In this document: positions 1-8,149 of the stretch, piece after piece
How positions within the stretch are numbered: the first letter of the stretch is position 1
How the letters are laid out: each line of letters starts with the position of its first letter
DNA from: a virus
IMG/VR virus record: IMGVR_UViG_3300049830_000285
Coordinates: 1 to 64,000 of that record
DNA length: 64,000 nt
Strand: one strand, 5' to 3'
Notes under the pieces: generated by a model
The model's database searches: none
Told to the model about the DNA's origin: nothing
The model's input: only the letters and a program-made list of their open reading frames with translations
Made by a program: the position numbers and the translations under genes

Positions 1-34
1 TAAATGAACTATATATTAATATGGAGTCCCAAAA

Positions 35-649
35 ATGAGTAAAACATCACCAGTATTAGACATGAGAACTTGTCTAATTGTTGACGCAACATATTCGCCT
101 TATGTTGAAGAAGATTTAGATTCAGATATAGATGACACACCCTTCTCTGAATATGGCAACACTGTTGTGTTGCTGCTGCAAGATATTGAAACATATAATC
201 AATATCACTGCCCGCTGTCAGCGAGTAGCGTGGCAGAATTAGCAAAGCTGGCAGAAGAGCCAACTCCGAGGCAAATGATAAAGTTTGCCGCTGCTTTGAG
301 ACAAAGAGATAAACCAGTCACTCTGCTTGTGGCTACTGATTCTGATTTAGTAACGCCAGATATGATTGAGAAACTTCAAGCAAAAGGATTACTTCAAACC
401 GAAGAAGCAATGAAAAAATATGAAGCTGCTAAGGCGCGTCAAAATGAACTCATTGAAGAGCAAAAAGCAGTTCCACAGTCAGAATACGAGCAATTCATGG
501 CTGAACAAGACGAGCAATTGCGAGATAAATTTGCGCAATGGAGTCGTGAAAAAGAAGAAGCCAGCCGTAAATCTGCATTTTTAGATTTAGATAATATTGA
601 AGACGAGGAAGAAGAAATCGTCGCCAAAAAGACAAGGAAACAACAATGA
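35..649 (+). CDS. Acidic protein with C-terminal coiled coil, function unknown
   Basis: The 204-residue product was not recognised. Residues 1-60 are acidic, with several D/E clusters. Residues 110-185 are rich in E, K, Q and A with heptad-like spacing, consistent with a coiled coil, and the tail ends in a basic stretch. A GGAG sequence lies about 9 nt before the ATG. The stop codon overlaps the dUTPase start (ATGA), so the two are probably translated together. No catalytic motif is visible. Confidence 0.75.
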   Translation: MSKTSPVLDMRTCLIVDATYSPYVEEDLDSDIDDTPFSEYGNTVVLLLQDIETYNQYHCPLSASSVAELAKLAEEPTPRQMIKFAAALRQRDKPVTLLVATDSDLVTPDMIEKLQAKGLLQTEEAMKKYEAAKARQNELIEEQKAVPQSEYEQFMAEQDEQLRDKFAQWSREKEEASRKSAFLDLDNIEDEEEEIVAKKTRKQQ

Positions 650-1125
650 ATAATCCAATTAAAGTAAGAATTCGACGTTTTAGAGAAGGCGCTGTTATAC
701 CTTCTCGCGGTAGTGATTTAGCAGCAGGTTTTGACCTGTGTGCCTGGATTTCTGATGATTCAGGTGAAACCATCGTTGGAGTTGGTGAAATGGCACCAAT
801 TAAAACCGGGTTGAATATGCGCATTCCAGCAGGTTATGAAGTTCAAATCAGACCGCGCTCAGGATTGGCTTTCAAACACCAAATCACTGTTCAAAACACA
901 CCGGGTACGATTGATGCAGACTACGATGGAGATGGGGAGAAATTCGAAGTTGTTGTTATGCTTAGAAATGAGGGCTTTTCTCCATTTGTAGTCAATCACG
1001 GAGATAGAATCGCACAGATGGTAGTTAATAAATTGCCAGATGTTGTTTTAGTTGAAGATTTTGAAGATAATAATGAGCGAAATGCCAGTAGCCGAGTCGG
1101 AGGGCTTGGCAGCACGGGCACATAA
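646..1125 (+). CDS. dut: dUTPase (deoxyuridine 5'-triphosphate nucleotidohydrolase)
   Basis: This enzyme hydrolyses dUTP to dUMP and pyrophosphate, which keeps uracil out of DNA and supplies dUMP for dTTP synthesis. All five motifs of the trimeric family are present in order in 159 residues: AGFDLCA (27-33), PRSGLAFKH (about 70-78), NTPGTIDADY (about 84-93, with the catalytic Asp), GDRIAQ (about 118-123) and the C-terminal glycine-rich GGLGSTG. Length is typical of the family. The start overlaps the upstream stop, and the stop overlaps the next ATG (TAATG), so this sits in a tight operon. The phage also has a dCMP deaminase at 38.7 kb, which acts in the same pathway. Confidence 0.96.
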   Translation: MNNPIKVRIRRFREGAVIPSRGSDLAAGFDLCAWISDDSGETIVGVGEMAPIKTGLNMRIPAGYEVQIRPRSGLAFKHQITVQNTPGTIDADYDGDGEKFEVVVMLRNEGFSPFVVNHGDRIAQMVVNKLPDVVLVEDFEDNNERNASSRVGGLGSTGT

Positions 1126-1883
1126 TGGAGCGAGAAGCACAAAGGTACGCTGGTTTAATTGTTGCTGAAACACTTCAATACATGAAGGAGGCAATTATTA
1201 ATGGCGAGAGAAACACTCTCGCCATTAATAATTTAGCAGAAGCATATATGCTGGAAAAAGGTGTGTTTCCAGCGTGCAAAGGCTATCGACCACCTTTTCA
1301 TCCATCGTCTTATAATCACGGAACGTGTATTTCTATTAATCACGAAATTGTTCACGGAGTTCCACGAGAAGATAAAATTTTGGTCAATGGAGATATTGTT
1401 GGCTTAGATGTTGTTGGGTTATTTGAAGGGTGGCACGCTGATGCTGCTATAACTGTCTCTGTCGGTGAGATATCTGATTCAGCCGTGAGATTACTTGAAC
1501 AAACTGAAAAAGCGCTGTATCAAGGTATTGAAAATGCCAAGATTGGCGGAACTACAGGAGATATTGGCTACGCTGTTCAAACTCACGCTCGAAAACACGG
1601 ACTTGGTATCGCTAAATATCTATCTGGACATGGTATAGGCAGGGAGATTCACTGTAATCCCTCGGTGCCCAATCTGGGAATACCAGGGAAGGGAGATGTT
1701 TTAGAAGCTGGCATGAGTATTTGCATTGAACCAATGTTGACACTTGGTTCAGACTTAACACACCTTTCAGAAGACACATGGGCAGTTGTGACATCAGATA
1801 ATTCGATTTCAGCGCACTTTGAGCACACTATTCTCATCAGAAACGACGGAGAATTGGAAATATTGACAAAACTTCCGGTATAA
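1125..1883 (+). CDS. map: Methionine aminopeptidase, type I-like
   Basis: This enzyme removes N-terminal methionine from newly made proteins. The 252-residue product keeps the substrate-binding His77 (in INHEIVHGVP) and all five expected metal ligands: Asp95, Asp106, His169 (in SGHGIGREIH), Glu202 (in CIEPM) and Glu233 (in FEHTI). It lacks the N-terminal SH3-binding extension of eukaryotic forms. It starts inside the dUTPase stop codon (TAATG). Methionine aminopeptidase is uncommon in phages. A peptide deformylase is encoded at 40.4 kb, so both steps of N-terminal methionine excision are phage-encoded. A perfect 18-bp inverted repeat lies inside the gene. Confidence 0.95.
   Translation: MEREAQRYAGLIVAETLQYMKEAIINGERNTLAINNLAEAYMLEKGVFPACKGYRPPFHPSSYNHGTCISINHEIVHGVPREDKILVNGDIVGLDVVGLFEGWHADAAITVSVGEISDSAVRLLEQTEKALYQGIENAKIGGTTGDIGYAVQTHARKHGLGIAKYLSGHGIGREIHCNPSVPNLGIPGKGDVLEAGMSICIEPMLTLGSDLTHLSEDTWAVVTSDNSISAHFEHTILIRNDGELEILTKLPV
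1193..1233 (+). repeat. Perfect 18-bp inverted repeat inside the map gene
   Basis: Arms at 1193-1210 and 1216-1233 are exact reverse complements around the 5-nt loop AAACA. In RNA this would be a very stable hairpin within codons about 23-37 of the aminopeptidase gene. A strong Shine-Dalgarno-like GAAGGAGG (1184-1191) lies just upstream, and an out-of-frame ATG at 1201 sits in the stem and opens a reading frame of only 11 codons. There is no U-run after it, so it is not a typical terminator. Confidence 0.9.
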
Positions 1884-1893
1884 TGGAGACGAA

Positions 1894-2388
1894 ATGGCAG
1901 AACCCACGTTTAATGAATCGCTAGATTTATACGAGCTTGCATTCAAATTGCAAGACAGATATCGCTATGAACTTGGTCACGTAGACCTTGAACTAATTTA
2001 CTTCGCTGAAAAAATCGGAGAAAAGGGCAAAAAAGCTAAGATTGCCGAAGTGAGTGGAATTACATCGGCTTGGCTTAAGCAGTTGCTTTCTAAGGCTGGA
2101 AAAAACAACAAACTTTATTGTTTGGCGGTTTGGTCACAAGAATGGGGACAGCTCTCCCCTGCACAACAGCAATGGGCTATTTTTAATAGTCTCTATAGCA
2201 TTTCTCTCGAAAATGACGGCAAGCTACGCAAACCAGATGTTCAGGGTCATGGCCCAATCATCGAATTTCTCGGCCCATATTGGCAAGCTCGAAAAGATTT
2301 GCCAGATATGATGAGTGGCGACCCACTTGGCATTCCACCTCCCCCTGAACCAGAAGAGGATATTGAAGAATTGGGAGCCACCCTGTAA
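1894..2388 (+). CDS. Possible degenerate member of the phage putative-metallopeptidase family
   Basis: The 164-residue product has a middle segment (about residues 75-140) with the layout W-x-x-E-W...LS-x-x-QQ...G-K-x-R...G-H...EFLG-x-Y-W. As I recall it, this layout occurs in small phage proteins annotated as putative metallopeptidases. In those proteins a HELLH-type zinc motif follows the 'QR' segment, but here that place reads IFNSLYS, so the metal site is absent. If the relationship is right, the protein is not an active peptidase. The C-terminus is proline- and glutamate-rich. GGAGA lies 5 nt before the ATG and a strong terminator follows. The assignment is weak, the gene itself is secure. 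Confidence 0.6.
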   Translation: MAEPTFNESLDLYELAFKLQDRYRYELGHVDLELIYFAEKIGEKGKKAKIAEVSGITSAWLKQLLSKAGKNNKLYCLAVWSQEWGQLSPAQQQWAIFNSLYSISLENDGKLRKPDVQGHGPIIEFLGPYWQARKDLPDMMSGDPLGIPPPPEPEEDIEELGATL

Positions 2389-2395
2389 TTTCCCT

Positions 2396-2433
2396 AAAAA
2401 AAGACACATCATTTCTTGGTGTGTCTTTTTTTT
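2396..2433. terminator. Bidirectional intrinsic terminator
   Basis: AAAAAAAGACACA and TGTGTCTTTTTTT form a 13-bp stem around an 11-nt loop, with a U-run on the + strand and a matching A-run that would serve the other strand. It closes the dut-map operon. Confidence 0.9.
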
Positions 2434-2444
2434 GTCAATTGAAC

Positions 2445-2450
2445 TATCAT
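2445..2450 (+). promoter_or_regulatory. -10 box for a leaderless dnaX-like mRNA
   Basis: TATCAT ends 6 nt before the chosen ATG at 2457 and there is no Shine-Dalgarno. The same box (TATCAT) precedes the CUA tRNA at 43.3 kb. Transcription would start at about the A of the ATG. Confidence 0.5.
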
Positions 2451-2456
2451 AATATC

Positions 2457-3563
2457 ATGCCCATCAACAAAGATGTACTTTACAACAAATATCGCCCAAA
2501 AACATTGGGGCAGATTTCGCAAACTCACGTTGTTAAAGTCTTAAGAAAACAAATAGAAAAAAAACAACATCCTTCTACTTACTTGCTTGAAGGCCCAGCG
2601 GGAACTGGTAAAACAACGATTGCTCGCGTTGTATGCGCTGCTATGGCGTGCAAAGAGTTATCTGACTCTTATGAGCCATGTGGAGAGTGTTCCTTCTGTC
2701 AGGCGATTTTTGAAGACCGATTTAGAGAGCTGAATGAAGTTAACTGCGCTACTAATGGTGGTGTGGATGATATTAGAAGTATGATATCCGAAAAAATGTA
2801 TATTATGCCGTCACAAGGCAATAAGCGCTTCTTTATTTTGGATGAAGCACACATGCTGACAACTGCTGCTCAAAATGCTCTTTTAAAAATTATGGAAGAG
2901 CCTCCAGATTATGTCGTATTCTTTCTTTGCTCATCTGAGGGTCACAAAATCATCCCGGCTATTAGAAGTAGAGCGCAAATTCACAAATTAAAAAGATTAT
3001 CTGACAAATCATCTAGGGAAATTTTAGATTTTGTTGTAAAACAAGAGCAGTTGTCTACTGAATCAGATGCTTTGGATTTAATTGTTCAAGCAGCGGGTGG
3101 AAGCGGACGCGATGCATTAGTGCTTTTGGAGCAAGTTGCTTTAGTAGGAGTTACTGAAGAAAATGTTCGAGAAGTATTAGGGCGAGGGCCAAAAAGTCAA
3201 GCCATTGATTTCTTAAAGTCGATTTATTCGACCAATAGAGGTGAATGTCAAAGAATTTTGGACGCAGCTTTAATGGAAGGTCGCGATTTGCTTGCGCTTA
3301 TAGAAGAGGCAGAACGCGCACTTATGCAAATGGCACGATACAAGCTCCAACGCACCCCTAGCGCATCACAAGACCCATTATTAGAAGAACTAACCCCTTT
3401 GTGGTCAGGAACTCAACTGGTGGAAGTAACAACTAGCCTAATAGAGATTAACAAATTAATACGGCAAAACGTTCCCGCAGATTTGGCATGCCAGGTCGGG
3501 GTTTTGAAAGTTATAGATAGATTTGCTGCCTTGAAAAAAGCAGAAGAAGCCAGAAAAGCGTAA
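2457..3563 (+). CDS. dnaX: DNA polymerase III gamma/tau-like clamp loader ATPase
   Basis: This is the motor subunit that opens and loads the sliding clamp onto primed DNA. Features over 368 residues: Walker A GPAGTGKTT (46-54), a zinc-binding set of four cysteines (Cys65, Cys75, Cys78, Cys81), Walker B ending in DEAH (129-132), and an SRA sequence at the position of the SRC arginine-finger motif. It resembles bacterial DnaX rather than T4 gp44. It is short, matching gamma and lacking the tau tail. ATG 2457 is preferred over earlier in-frame starts because those lie in the terminator. It likely works with the beta clamp and HolA-like products nearby. Confidence 0.92.
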   Translation: MPINKDVLYNKYRPKTLGQISQTHVVKVLRKQIEKKQHPSTYLLEGPAGTGKTTIARVVCAAMACKELSDSYEPCGECSFCQAIFEDRFRELNEVNCATNGGVDDIRSMISEKMYIMPSQGNKRFFILDEAHMLTTAAQNALLKIMEEPPDYVVFFLCSSEGHKIIPAIRSRAQIHKLKRLSDKSSREILDFVVKQEQLSTESDALDLIVQAAGGSGRDALVLLEQVALVGVTEENVREVLGRGPKSQAIDFLKSIYSTNRGECQRILDAALMEGRDLLALIEEAERALMQMARYKLQRTPSASQDPLLEELTPLWSGTQLVEVTTSLIEINKLIRQNVPADLACQVGVLKVIDRFAALKKAEEARKA

Positions 3564-3626
3564 GCTAATTAGTTTCTATCGTCCAAAGATAAATTACAAA
3601 GTTAAATAGCCGCAAGGAGAAACACT

Positions 3627-4265
3627 ATGTCGAAAGACACAGAACAGTTTCTTCGGCTTGTAAAATCCGCAAAAGGCGGCGACGATAGAGCTTTTGACAA
3701 AATATTGTCAGAACTTGAACCGGAACTAAAGAAAATAGCAAAACGATATTTCATCTCGGGGTCTGACCCACAAGATGTACTACAGGAAGGCAGAATTGGC
3801 GTGTGGAAAGCCGTAATGGACTTTGATGACAGTAAGGATATGTCATTTAAGAATTTCGCTCTCAATCTCTGCGTGAAAAGACATGTGATTACCGCTGTGG
3901 CGGCGGCTAATCGAAAAAAGTTTGATTTACATAATAACGCTGCATCACTTGACACCGCTGTGTGGACAGGTGAAGAAGACTCAGAGCAATCATTGGCTGA
4001 TTTTATCGCTGACACGGAGATGCCACTCATCGACCGACTTGTGCAGAATGAAGAGTACGAAGAAAATTCAAATAAAGTAACAAAGCGCCTGACTCCATTG
4101 GAGAAGGCCATTTTCATGGAATACTCCTGCGAAGAGTCTTACAAAGACATCGCAGACGCCCTGGACATTAAACCGAAGGCTGTTGACAATGCTTTAATGC
4201 GAATTCGCAAGAAAGCAAATGACGTGTGGGTTCAATATGAGAAATCTACAAAAGAAAATCAATAG
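3627..4265 (+). CDS. Sigma-70 family factor, SigH-like
   Basis: The 212-residue protein has region 2 (about 15-95: GGDDRAF, DPQDVLQEGRIGVWKAV, a FDDSKD-SFKNFA segment and a VKRHVITAV helix) and region 4 (about 155-200: LTPLEKAIF ending in ALMRIRKKA). The layout matches the SigH/Spo0H group. It should direct host RNA polymerase to a phage promoter class. AAGGAGA lies 6 nt before the ATG. The gene ends with TAG, with TGA a few codons later in frame. It sits between clamp-loader and clamp genes, suggesting middle or late control linked to replication. Confidence 0.9.
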   Translation: MSKDTEQFLRLVKSAKGGDDRAFDKILSELEPELKKIAKRYFISGSDPQDVLQEGRIGVWKAVMDFDDSKDMSFKNFALNLCVKRHVITAVAAANRKKFDLHNNAASLDTAVWTGEEDSEQSLADFIADTEMPLIDRLVQNEEYEENSNKVTKRLTPLEKAIFMEYSCEESYKDIADALDIKPKAVDNALMRIRKKANDVWVQYEKSTKENQ

Positions 4266-4287
4266 TCAAGTGTGCTGAAATGACCTT

Positions 4288-4325
4288 CTGGATACGATAA
4301 TGAATAATAGCAATATCGTATCCAG
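4288..4325 (+). promoter_or_regulatory. 12-bp hairpin in the leader of the sliding-clamp gene
   Basis: CTGGATACGATA (4288-4299) is the exact complement of TATCGTATCCAG (4314-4325), with a 14-nt loop. The 3' arm ends in the AG of the AGGA Shine-Dalgarno (4324-4327) for the clamp start at 4333, so the hairpin would partly hide that site. It could instead be a protein-binding DNA palindrome. Confidence 0.7.
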
Positions 4326-4332
4326 GAATATT

Positions 4333-5478
4333 ATGAAGTTCACTCTTTCAAAAACAACAGCACAGTCTGTTTTAACTCAAGCCTTGAAGACATGCAACAC
4401 CAAAGCAAAAGGTGAGGCTGATTCAGAATTTCTCATTTACTATGAAGGCGGCAATATGTACGTAAAGTCAGTTAATGACACTGCGGAGCAAACTATTAAA
4501 CTGCCAGCGCATCAAATTGAAGCAGAAGACGGAGATTCTTTTGCAGCCCCAGGTCAAGCAATTGTAGAATTTTTGCGCCAATTTCCAGATGAAGACCTAG
4601 CATGCAATTATCAAAAGGATAAGAATGCACTAATGATGAGTTCGACTCTTCGTAAAAAGCGGATAGCATTGGTAACAGGTGACCCAGGCGACTTTGTGCC
4701 AATTAATTTTATTCCTGTTGGTAAACCTTTTTCAGTTGACGCAGAGTTACTTGCGAAAGCGTTTAAGTGTACTGCTTTTGCGACATCCACTGATTATGCA
4801 AAAATGCCATATGTGGCTGTAAAACTTCGTGTTGAAAATGACATGCTCAAAACAGAAGCCACGGACGAAGCTCGCATTTCTGTTTTCAAAGTGGAAATCG
4901 AAGATGTTGGAGCAGATAGTGAATTCTTACTTCCAAGAGAAACAGCCGAAAGTCTTAGCTCAATGTTCGACCACGTTGATACTGTCGAAATCCAACCTGG
5001 TCAACATCATTTGCGCATGAACTGGGAAGGCACTGTATTTACATCTAGCCTGGTTGCTAGTCCTAAACCATTCCCAAATATCAGTCAATATTTGGACGGA
5101 GATAAATGTGGTTCTGTCAAAGTATCTCGGGGTGATTTGCTCAGCGCATTGAAAATGGCTGCGCTTGTTGCGCGTGATTCTAGTTTACAGGCAAGTATTA
5201 CACAGGATGGCTTGCTGATATCTACAAATGAAAGAGCTGGTGCATCGCAAGATGTTATTCCAGCACAATCATTTGTAGGCGAAGGCGACACACACATGTC
5301 TTGTAAGCTTTTTACCAAAGCCGTGGAAAGCGCCACCGGAGCTTGGGTAGATATTGAATTTGCTGAAATAAGTGATGGTATTGTGGCACTTATTATCAAA
5401 GATGAGTCTTATCGCCACTTAATGTTTCCAGTGCAGCCAAAGGATTTAGATGCCGACCAAACCGAAGACGAAGAATAA
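4333..5478 (+). CDS. dnaN: DNA polymerase III beta sliding clamp
   Basis: This ring clamp holds the polymerase on DNA. The 381-residue product is the size of bacterial beta and not of T4 gp45. Diagnostic stretches are SLSSMFDHVDTVEI, FPNISQYL, the LLSALKMAALVARDSS segment of domain 3, and the C-terminal YRHLMFPVQP followed by an acidic tail. ATG 4333 fits an AGGA site 5 nt upstream and the usual MKFTLSK-type start. An alternative ATG at 4300 lies in the hairpin loop. The last 29 nt overlap the next gene. Confidence 0.93.
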   Translation: MKFTLSKTTAQSVLTQALKTCNTKAKGEADSEFLIYYEGGNMYVKSVNDTAEQTIKLPAHQIEAEDGDSFAAPGQAIVEFLRQFPDEDLACNYQKDKNALMMSSTLRKKRIALVTGDPGDFVPINFIPVGKPFSVDAELLAKAFKCTAFATSTDYAKMPYVAVKLRVENDMLKTEATDEARISVFKVEIEDVGADSEFLLPRETAESLSSMFDHVDTVEIQPGQHHLRMNWEGTVFTSSLVASPKPFPNISQYLDGDKCGSVKVSRGDLLSALKMAALVARDSSLQASITQDGLLISTNERAGASQDVIPAQSFVGEGDTHMSCKLFTKAVESATGAWVDIEFAEISDGIVALIIKDESYRHLMFPVQPKDLDADQTEDEE

Positions 5479-6577
5479 TAATTGGGATAAAGTTTACATC
5501 ATCAGCGGTGAGCCACAGCTTTGTAAGATGGCTCTCGCTGAAGTGTTTGATAAAATATCCAACCCAGGTATTAAACGATACTACAAAGATGATGATGCCA
5601 AAAAATTAGCATCATCATTCAATAGCTTTTCGTTTAATGCTTCGCCAGATGCAATCGTTGTTAATAACCCAAAAGCCGAAATGCTTAAGGTGTGTCAATC
5701 AGCCGTGGAAAATGGGCCTTTTAATGTATCTGCGCTAATAATCTTCAATCCCGGTGATTATATGGATGGAAGATTGTCATTTGTGACTGCCGCGAATAAA
5801 AACAAACGCACTTATCATTATGATTGTTTAGAAACCGTGAGTCGCGTGGCTTTAACCGCGTATATAAAAGATTGGGAGTCGGGGACTGGGGTAAATATGA
5901 CCGATGAAGCTCGTAAGTGGCTCATAGCCAACGCGCCGACGACCACTGGAAAAGTCAAAACTCAAGCTGGAAAAAAAGAAGCTGAAGTTTTTGATTTAGA
6001 ACTAATGGAAAGTGAATTGGACAAACCGTATATAATGCGAGTAGATACAGGACAAAAAATCACCATTGATGATTTACAAGAATTATGTACATTCGAGCAA
6101 GGGCATGATGTTTGGGCATTTATCGCCGCTTCGATTGACGGCAGAGTCGATGAGGCGTATCGAGAAATTGGGCGCATGCTTGAATCACAAGATATTAAAT
6201 CTGCGATAGCTTTGCTAATGTCTCAATTGAAATTTCTTATCGGGCTAAAATCTCTCGGTGACAAATATCTATCGTCATCTAGCGATTACGAAATTGCAGC
6301 TAAAATATCATTGTCTCCATATTTAAATTACTATCTCACAGAGGATTGGGTACCATTAGAAACACCATCTATCGCACCTGCAATTAATCCGTGGAGAGTT
6401 AAGAAAGCTTGCGAATCAACACCAAAATGGAGTCTTGAGCAACTTTGCAGACAATATACTGCGGCAGCGTATGCTTATAAAGATTTACGCTTCGGGGTTC
6501 CCGGTGACATCTTATTACCATATTTAATGATGGCTTTATCTGGAAAAATTGAATATCGCGAGCCTATAACAAGCTGA
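5450..6577 (+). CDS. holA: DNA polymerase III delta subunit-like protein
   Basis: The 375-residue product resembles HolA, the clamp-loader subunit that binds and opens beta. Visible HolA-like features are the early VYIISGEP segment, a middle L-x-x-ELDKPY region followed by KITIDDLQEL (about 185-215), then DVWAFIAASIDGR and a helical LLMSQLKFLIGLKSL (about 260-275). Sequence similarity is low, so the call rests on domain order, length and position directly after dnaN with 29 nt of overlap and an AGGA site 5 nt before its ATG. With the dnaX-like gene it completes a bacterial-style clamp loader. Confidence 0.75.
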   Translation: MPTKPKTKNNNWDKVYIISGEPQLCKMALAEVFDKISNPGIKRYYKDDDAKKLASSFNSFSFNASPDAIVVNNPKAEMLKVCQSAVENGPFNVSALIIFNPGDYMDGRLSFVTAANKNKRTYHYDCLETVSRVALTAYIKDWESGTGVNMTDEARKWLIANAPTTTGKVKTQAGKKEAEVFDLELMESELDKPYIMRVDTGQKITIDDLQELCTFEQGHDVWAFIAASIDGRVDEAYREIGRMLESQDIKSAIALLMSQLKFLIGLKSLGDKYLSSSSDYEIAAKISLSPYLNYYLTEDWVPLETPSIAPAINPWRVKKACESTPKWSLEQLCRQYTAAAYAYKDLRFGVPGDILLPYLMMALSGKIEYREPITS

Positions 6578-6582
6578 CACTG

Positions 6583-6588
6583 TATAAA
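6583..6588 (+). promoter_or_regulatory. -10 box for a leaderless sigma-factor mRNA
   Basis: TATAAA preceded by TG ends 6 nt before the GTG start at 6595, with no Shine-Dalgarno between. Confidence 0.45.
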
Positions 6589-6594
6589 ATTAAA

Positions 6595-7188
6595 GTGTTA
6601 GATGCTCAATATCAATATATCAATGAACTTGTTGTCAAAACAAAAGCTGGTGACACCGATGCATTAAGTGAACTAGTTCAATATTATCGCCCTCTTATTT
6701 TAGCATCTATTAAACGATGCTTAATAAGAGAACCAAAATTAATTGAATATCGCGAAGATATTGAACAAGAAGCTTATTTGATATTAAATGAATTAGTTCA
6801 GCAATACGATGAGACAATATCACTATTTTCATATTATTTGCTTACCAGATTAGATTACAGAATTTTGTCAAGAGCTAGGCGTTTCATCGGTAAAAATACA
6901 AGTGGGCAGGGCATTGATGAAACGCGATTCTCAAATATGCCAGAGCAATGGGAGCCAATACATATTGTTGACCCATTTAATAGAGTTGGTCTTCAAGAGG
7001 CATTAACCAATGCGATTGACCAATTAAGCGATGCGCAACAAGAAGCGATTGACTTGTATTTCTATCAAGGGCTAAATCAGCAAGAGGCTGCTTTAGCTTT
7101 GAATATCACGCAGGCGTCGTTTTCCAAGCGTTTAAACCGAGCATTATTGCAACTTAGAGAGATTTTACCCGATGATTTTTGCGAGTAA
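6595..7188 (+). CDS. Second sigma-70-like factor
   Basis: The 197-residue protein has an ECF-like region 2 (about 8-95: AGDTDALSELVQYYRP, EDIEQEAYL, and an LTRLDYRILSRARRF helix) and a region 4 helix-turn-helix (about 142-188: LSDAQQEAIDLYFYQGL, QQEAALALNIT, then an RALLQLREIL recognition helix). The start is GTG, 18 nt after the holA stop, with a -10-like box but no ribosome site. Two sigma factors 2.5 kb apart suggest a phage transcription cascade. Confidence 0.85.
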   Translation: MLDAQYQYINELVVKTKAGDTDALSELVQYYRPLILASIKRCLIREPKLIEYREDIEQEAYLILNELVQQYDETISLFSYYLLTRLDYRILSRARRFIGKNTSGQGIDETRFSNMPEQWEPIHIVDPFNRVGLQEALTNAIDQLSDAQQEAIDLYFYQGLNQQEAALALNITQASFSKRLNRALLQLREILPDDFCE

Positions 7189-7285
7189 GGGAATATTTTT
7201 AGAAAATATCCTATTATCTTAAGTTAGCCGTCTTTATAACTCAAATTTTGCCAAGTGCAAGCGAATGGATTATGACGCACTAAAA

Positions 7286-7311
7286 ACATGCAATACTTAT
7301 AATGTGCATGT
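7286..7311 (+). promoter_or_regulatory. TATAAT box flanked by an inverted repeat
   Basis: The 198-bp gap before the SWIM gene contains TATAAT (7298-7303) between ACATGCA (7286-7292) and TGCATGT (7305-7311), an operator-like arrangement around the -10. No good -35 is visible 17 nt upstream. Further on, AGTAGG/CCTACT (7322-7342) can form a 6-bp hairpin in the leader. Nothing else was seen in this gap. Confidence 0.5.
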
Positions 7312-7386
7312 ATAACATAACAGTAGGTTCGATATTCCTACTAAACCCACCTGTGATTGAACAGTAAACAATCAAAATAAGGAGAT

Positions 7387-8106
7387 ATGCCTGTGCCTCA
7401 AAATGAAATGATTTTAAATTGGAATAACACCATTCGCAAAACAAACGAAGGTGCGCGATATGTTGCTGCGCAAACTGCAACCGGACATCGCGCCAATGGA
7501 TTTAATGCAAGCGAAGCATTAGATTTAATGGTTGGAGACAATTTCGACGTAGACATTGCTAAAGAAGTATTGGCTCAAGTTTACGGTGAAGCGAGCCAGG
7601 GCGCAACACAGCCTAGCAATCCAACTCGATTTGCCATGGTTGTTCCAGTCTCTTACAAAGATGTTGTACCTTTGATTGACGAAGCGTTAACAAAGTTGTC
7701 ACCGTCACAATTTGTAGATTCATTGTTTAATAAGCTGATTGTTTCTTCTAAGCGAGATAGAGACGGTTGGAGACGACTTGCTCATCAATCAATCAACGAC
7801 CCAGTTGCAAAACAAATTTTACACGAAGATTTGCGACCATGGATTGAAGAAACAATGCTTAACTCTGTGTTAATCGCAGAAAAAGAGCAAGGTAGGGTTG
7901 CAATCGTGGATGAAAGCAATAAAAAATATACTGTTTCCTCTGCCACTGGTAGTGCTGAAGTAGACTTGAACGAAGGAACTTGTAGCTGTGATAGATTTAA
8001 CAGTGGTTGTTTTGCTTCCTTTGGTCTTGCTTGTGAACATATGGTTCGAGCGGCTGATACCATTTCCCCGTTCGAGCGATTAACTCGTGCATTAAAAGGC
8101 AAATAA
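7387..8106 (+). CDS. SWIM zinc-finger protein
   Basis: The C-terminus (about residues 192-225) has the SWIM pattern: GTCSCDRF, then LACEHMVRA, giving C-x-C...C-x-H. SWIM fingers bind DNA or protein. The first 190 residues were not recognised and are mixed helical and strand. AAGGAG sits at 7379-7384. The ATG at 7387 is only 2 nt away, so GTG 7393 (spacing 8) is an equally good start. The gene stands alone between a regulated-looking promoter and a strong terminator, suggesting its own control. Confidence 0.8.
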   Translation: MPVPQNEMILNWNNTIRKTNEGARYVAAQTATGHRANGFNASEALDLMVGDNFDVDIAKEVLAQVYGEASQGATQPSNPTRFAMVVPVSYKDVVPLIDEALTKLSPSQFVDSLFNKLIVSSKRDRDGWRRLAHQSINDPVAKQILHEDLRPWIEETMLNSVLIAEKEQGRVAIVDESNKKYTVSSATGSAEVDLNEGTCSCDRFNSGCFASFGLACEHMVRAADTISPFERLTRALKGK

Positions 8107-8114
8107 ACATCTAC

Positions 8115-8149
8115 AAAAAGAGCCGATGCATTAAGCATCGGCTCTTTTT
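8115..8149. terminator. Intrinsic terminator after the SWIM gene
   Basis: A 15-bp stem, AAAAAGAGCCGATGC pairing with GCATCGGCTCTTTTT, has a 5-nt loop and a U-run. It could act in both directions. Confidence 0.95.
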
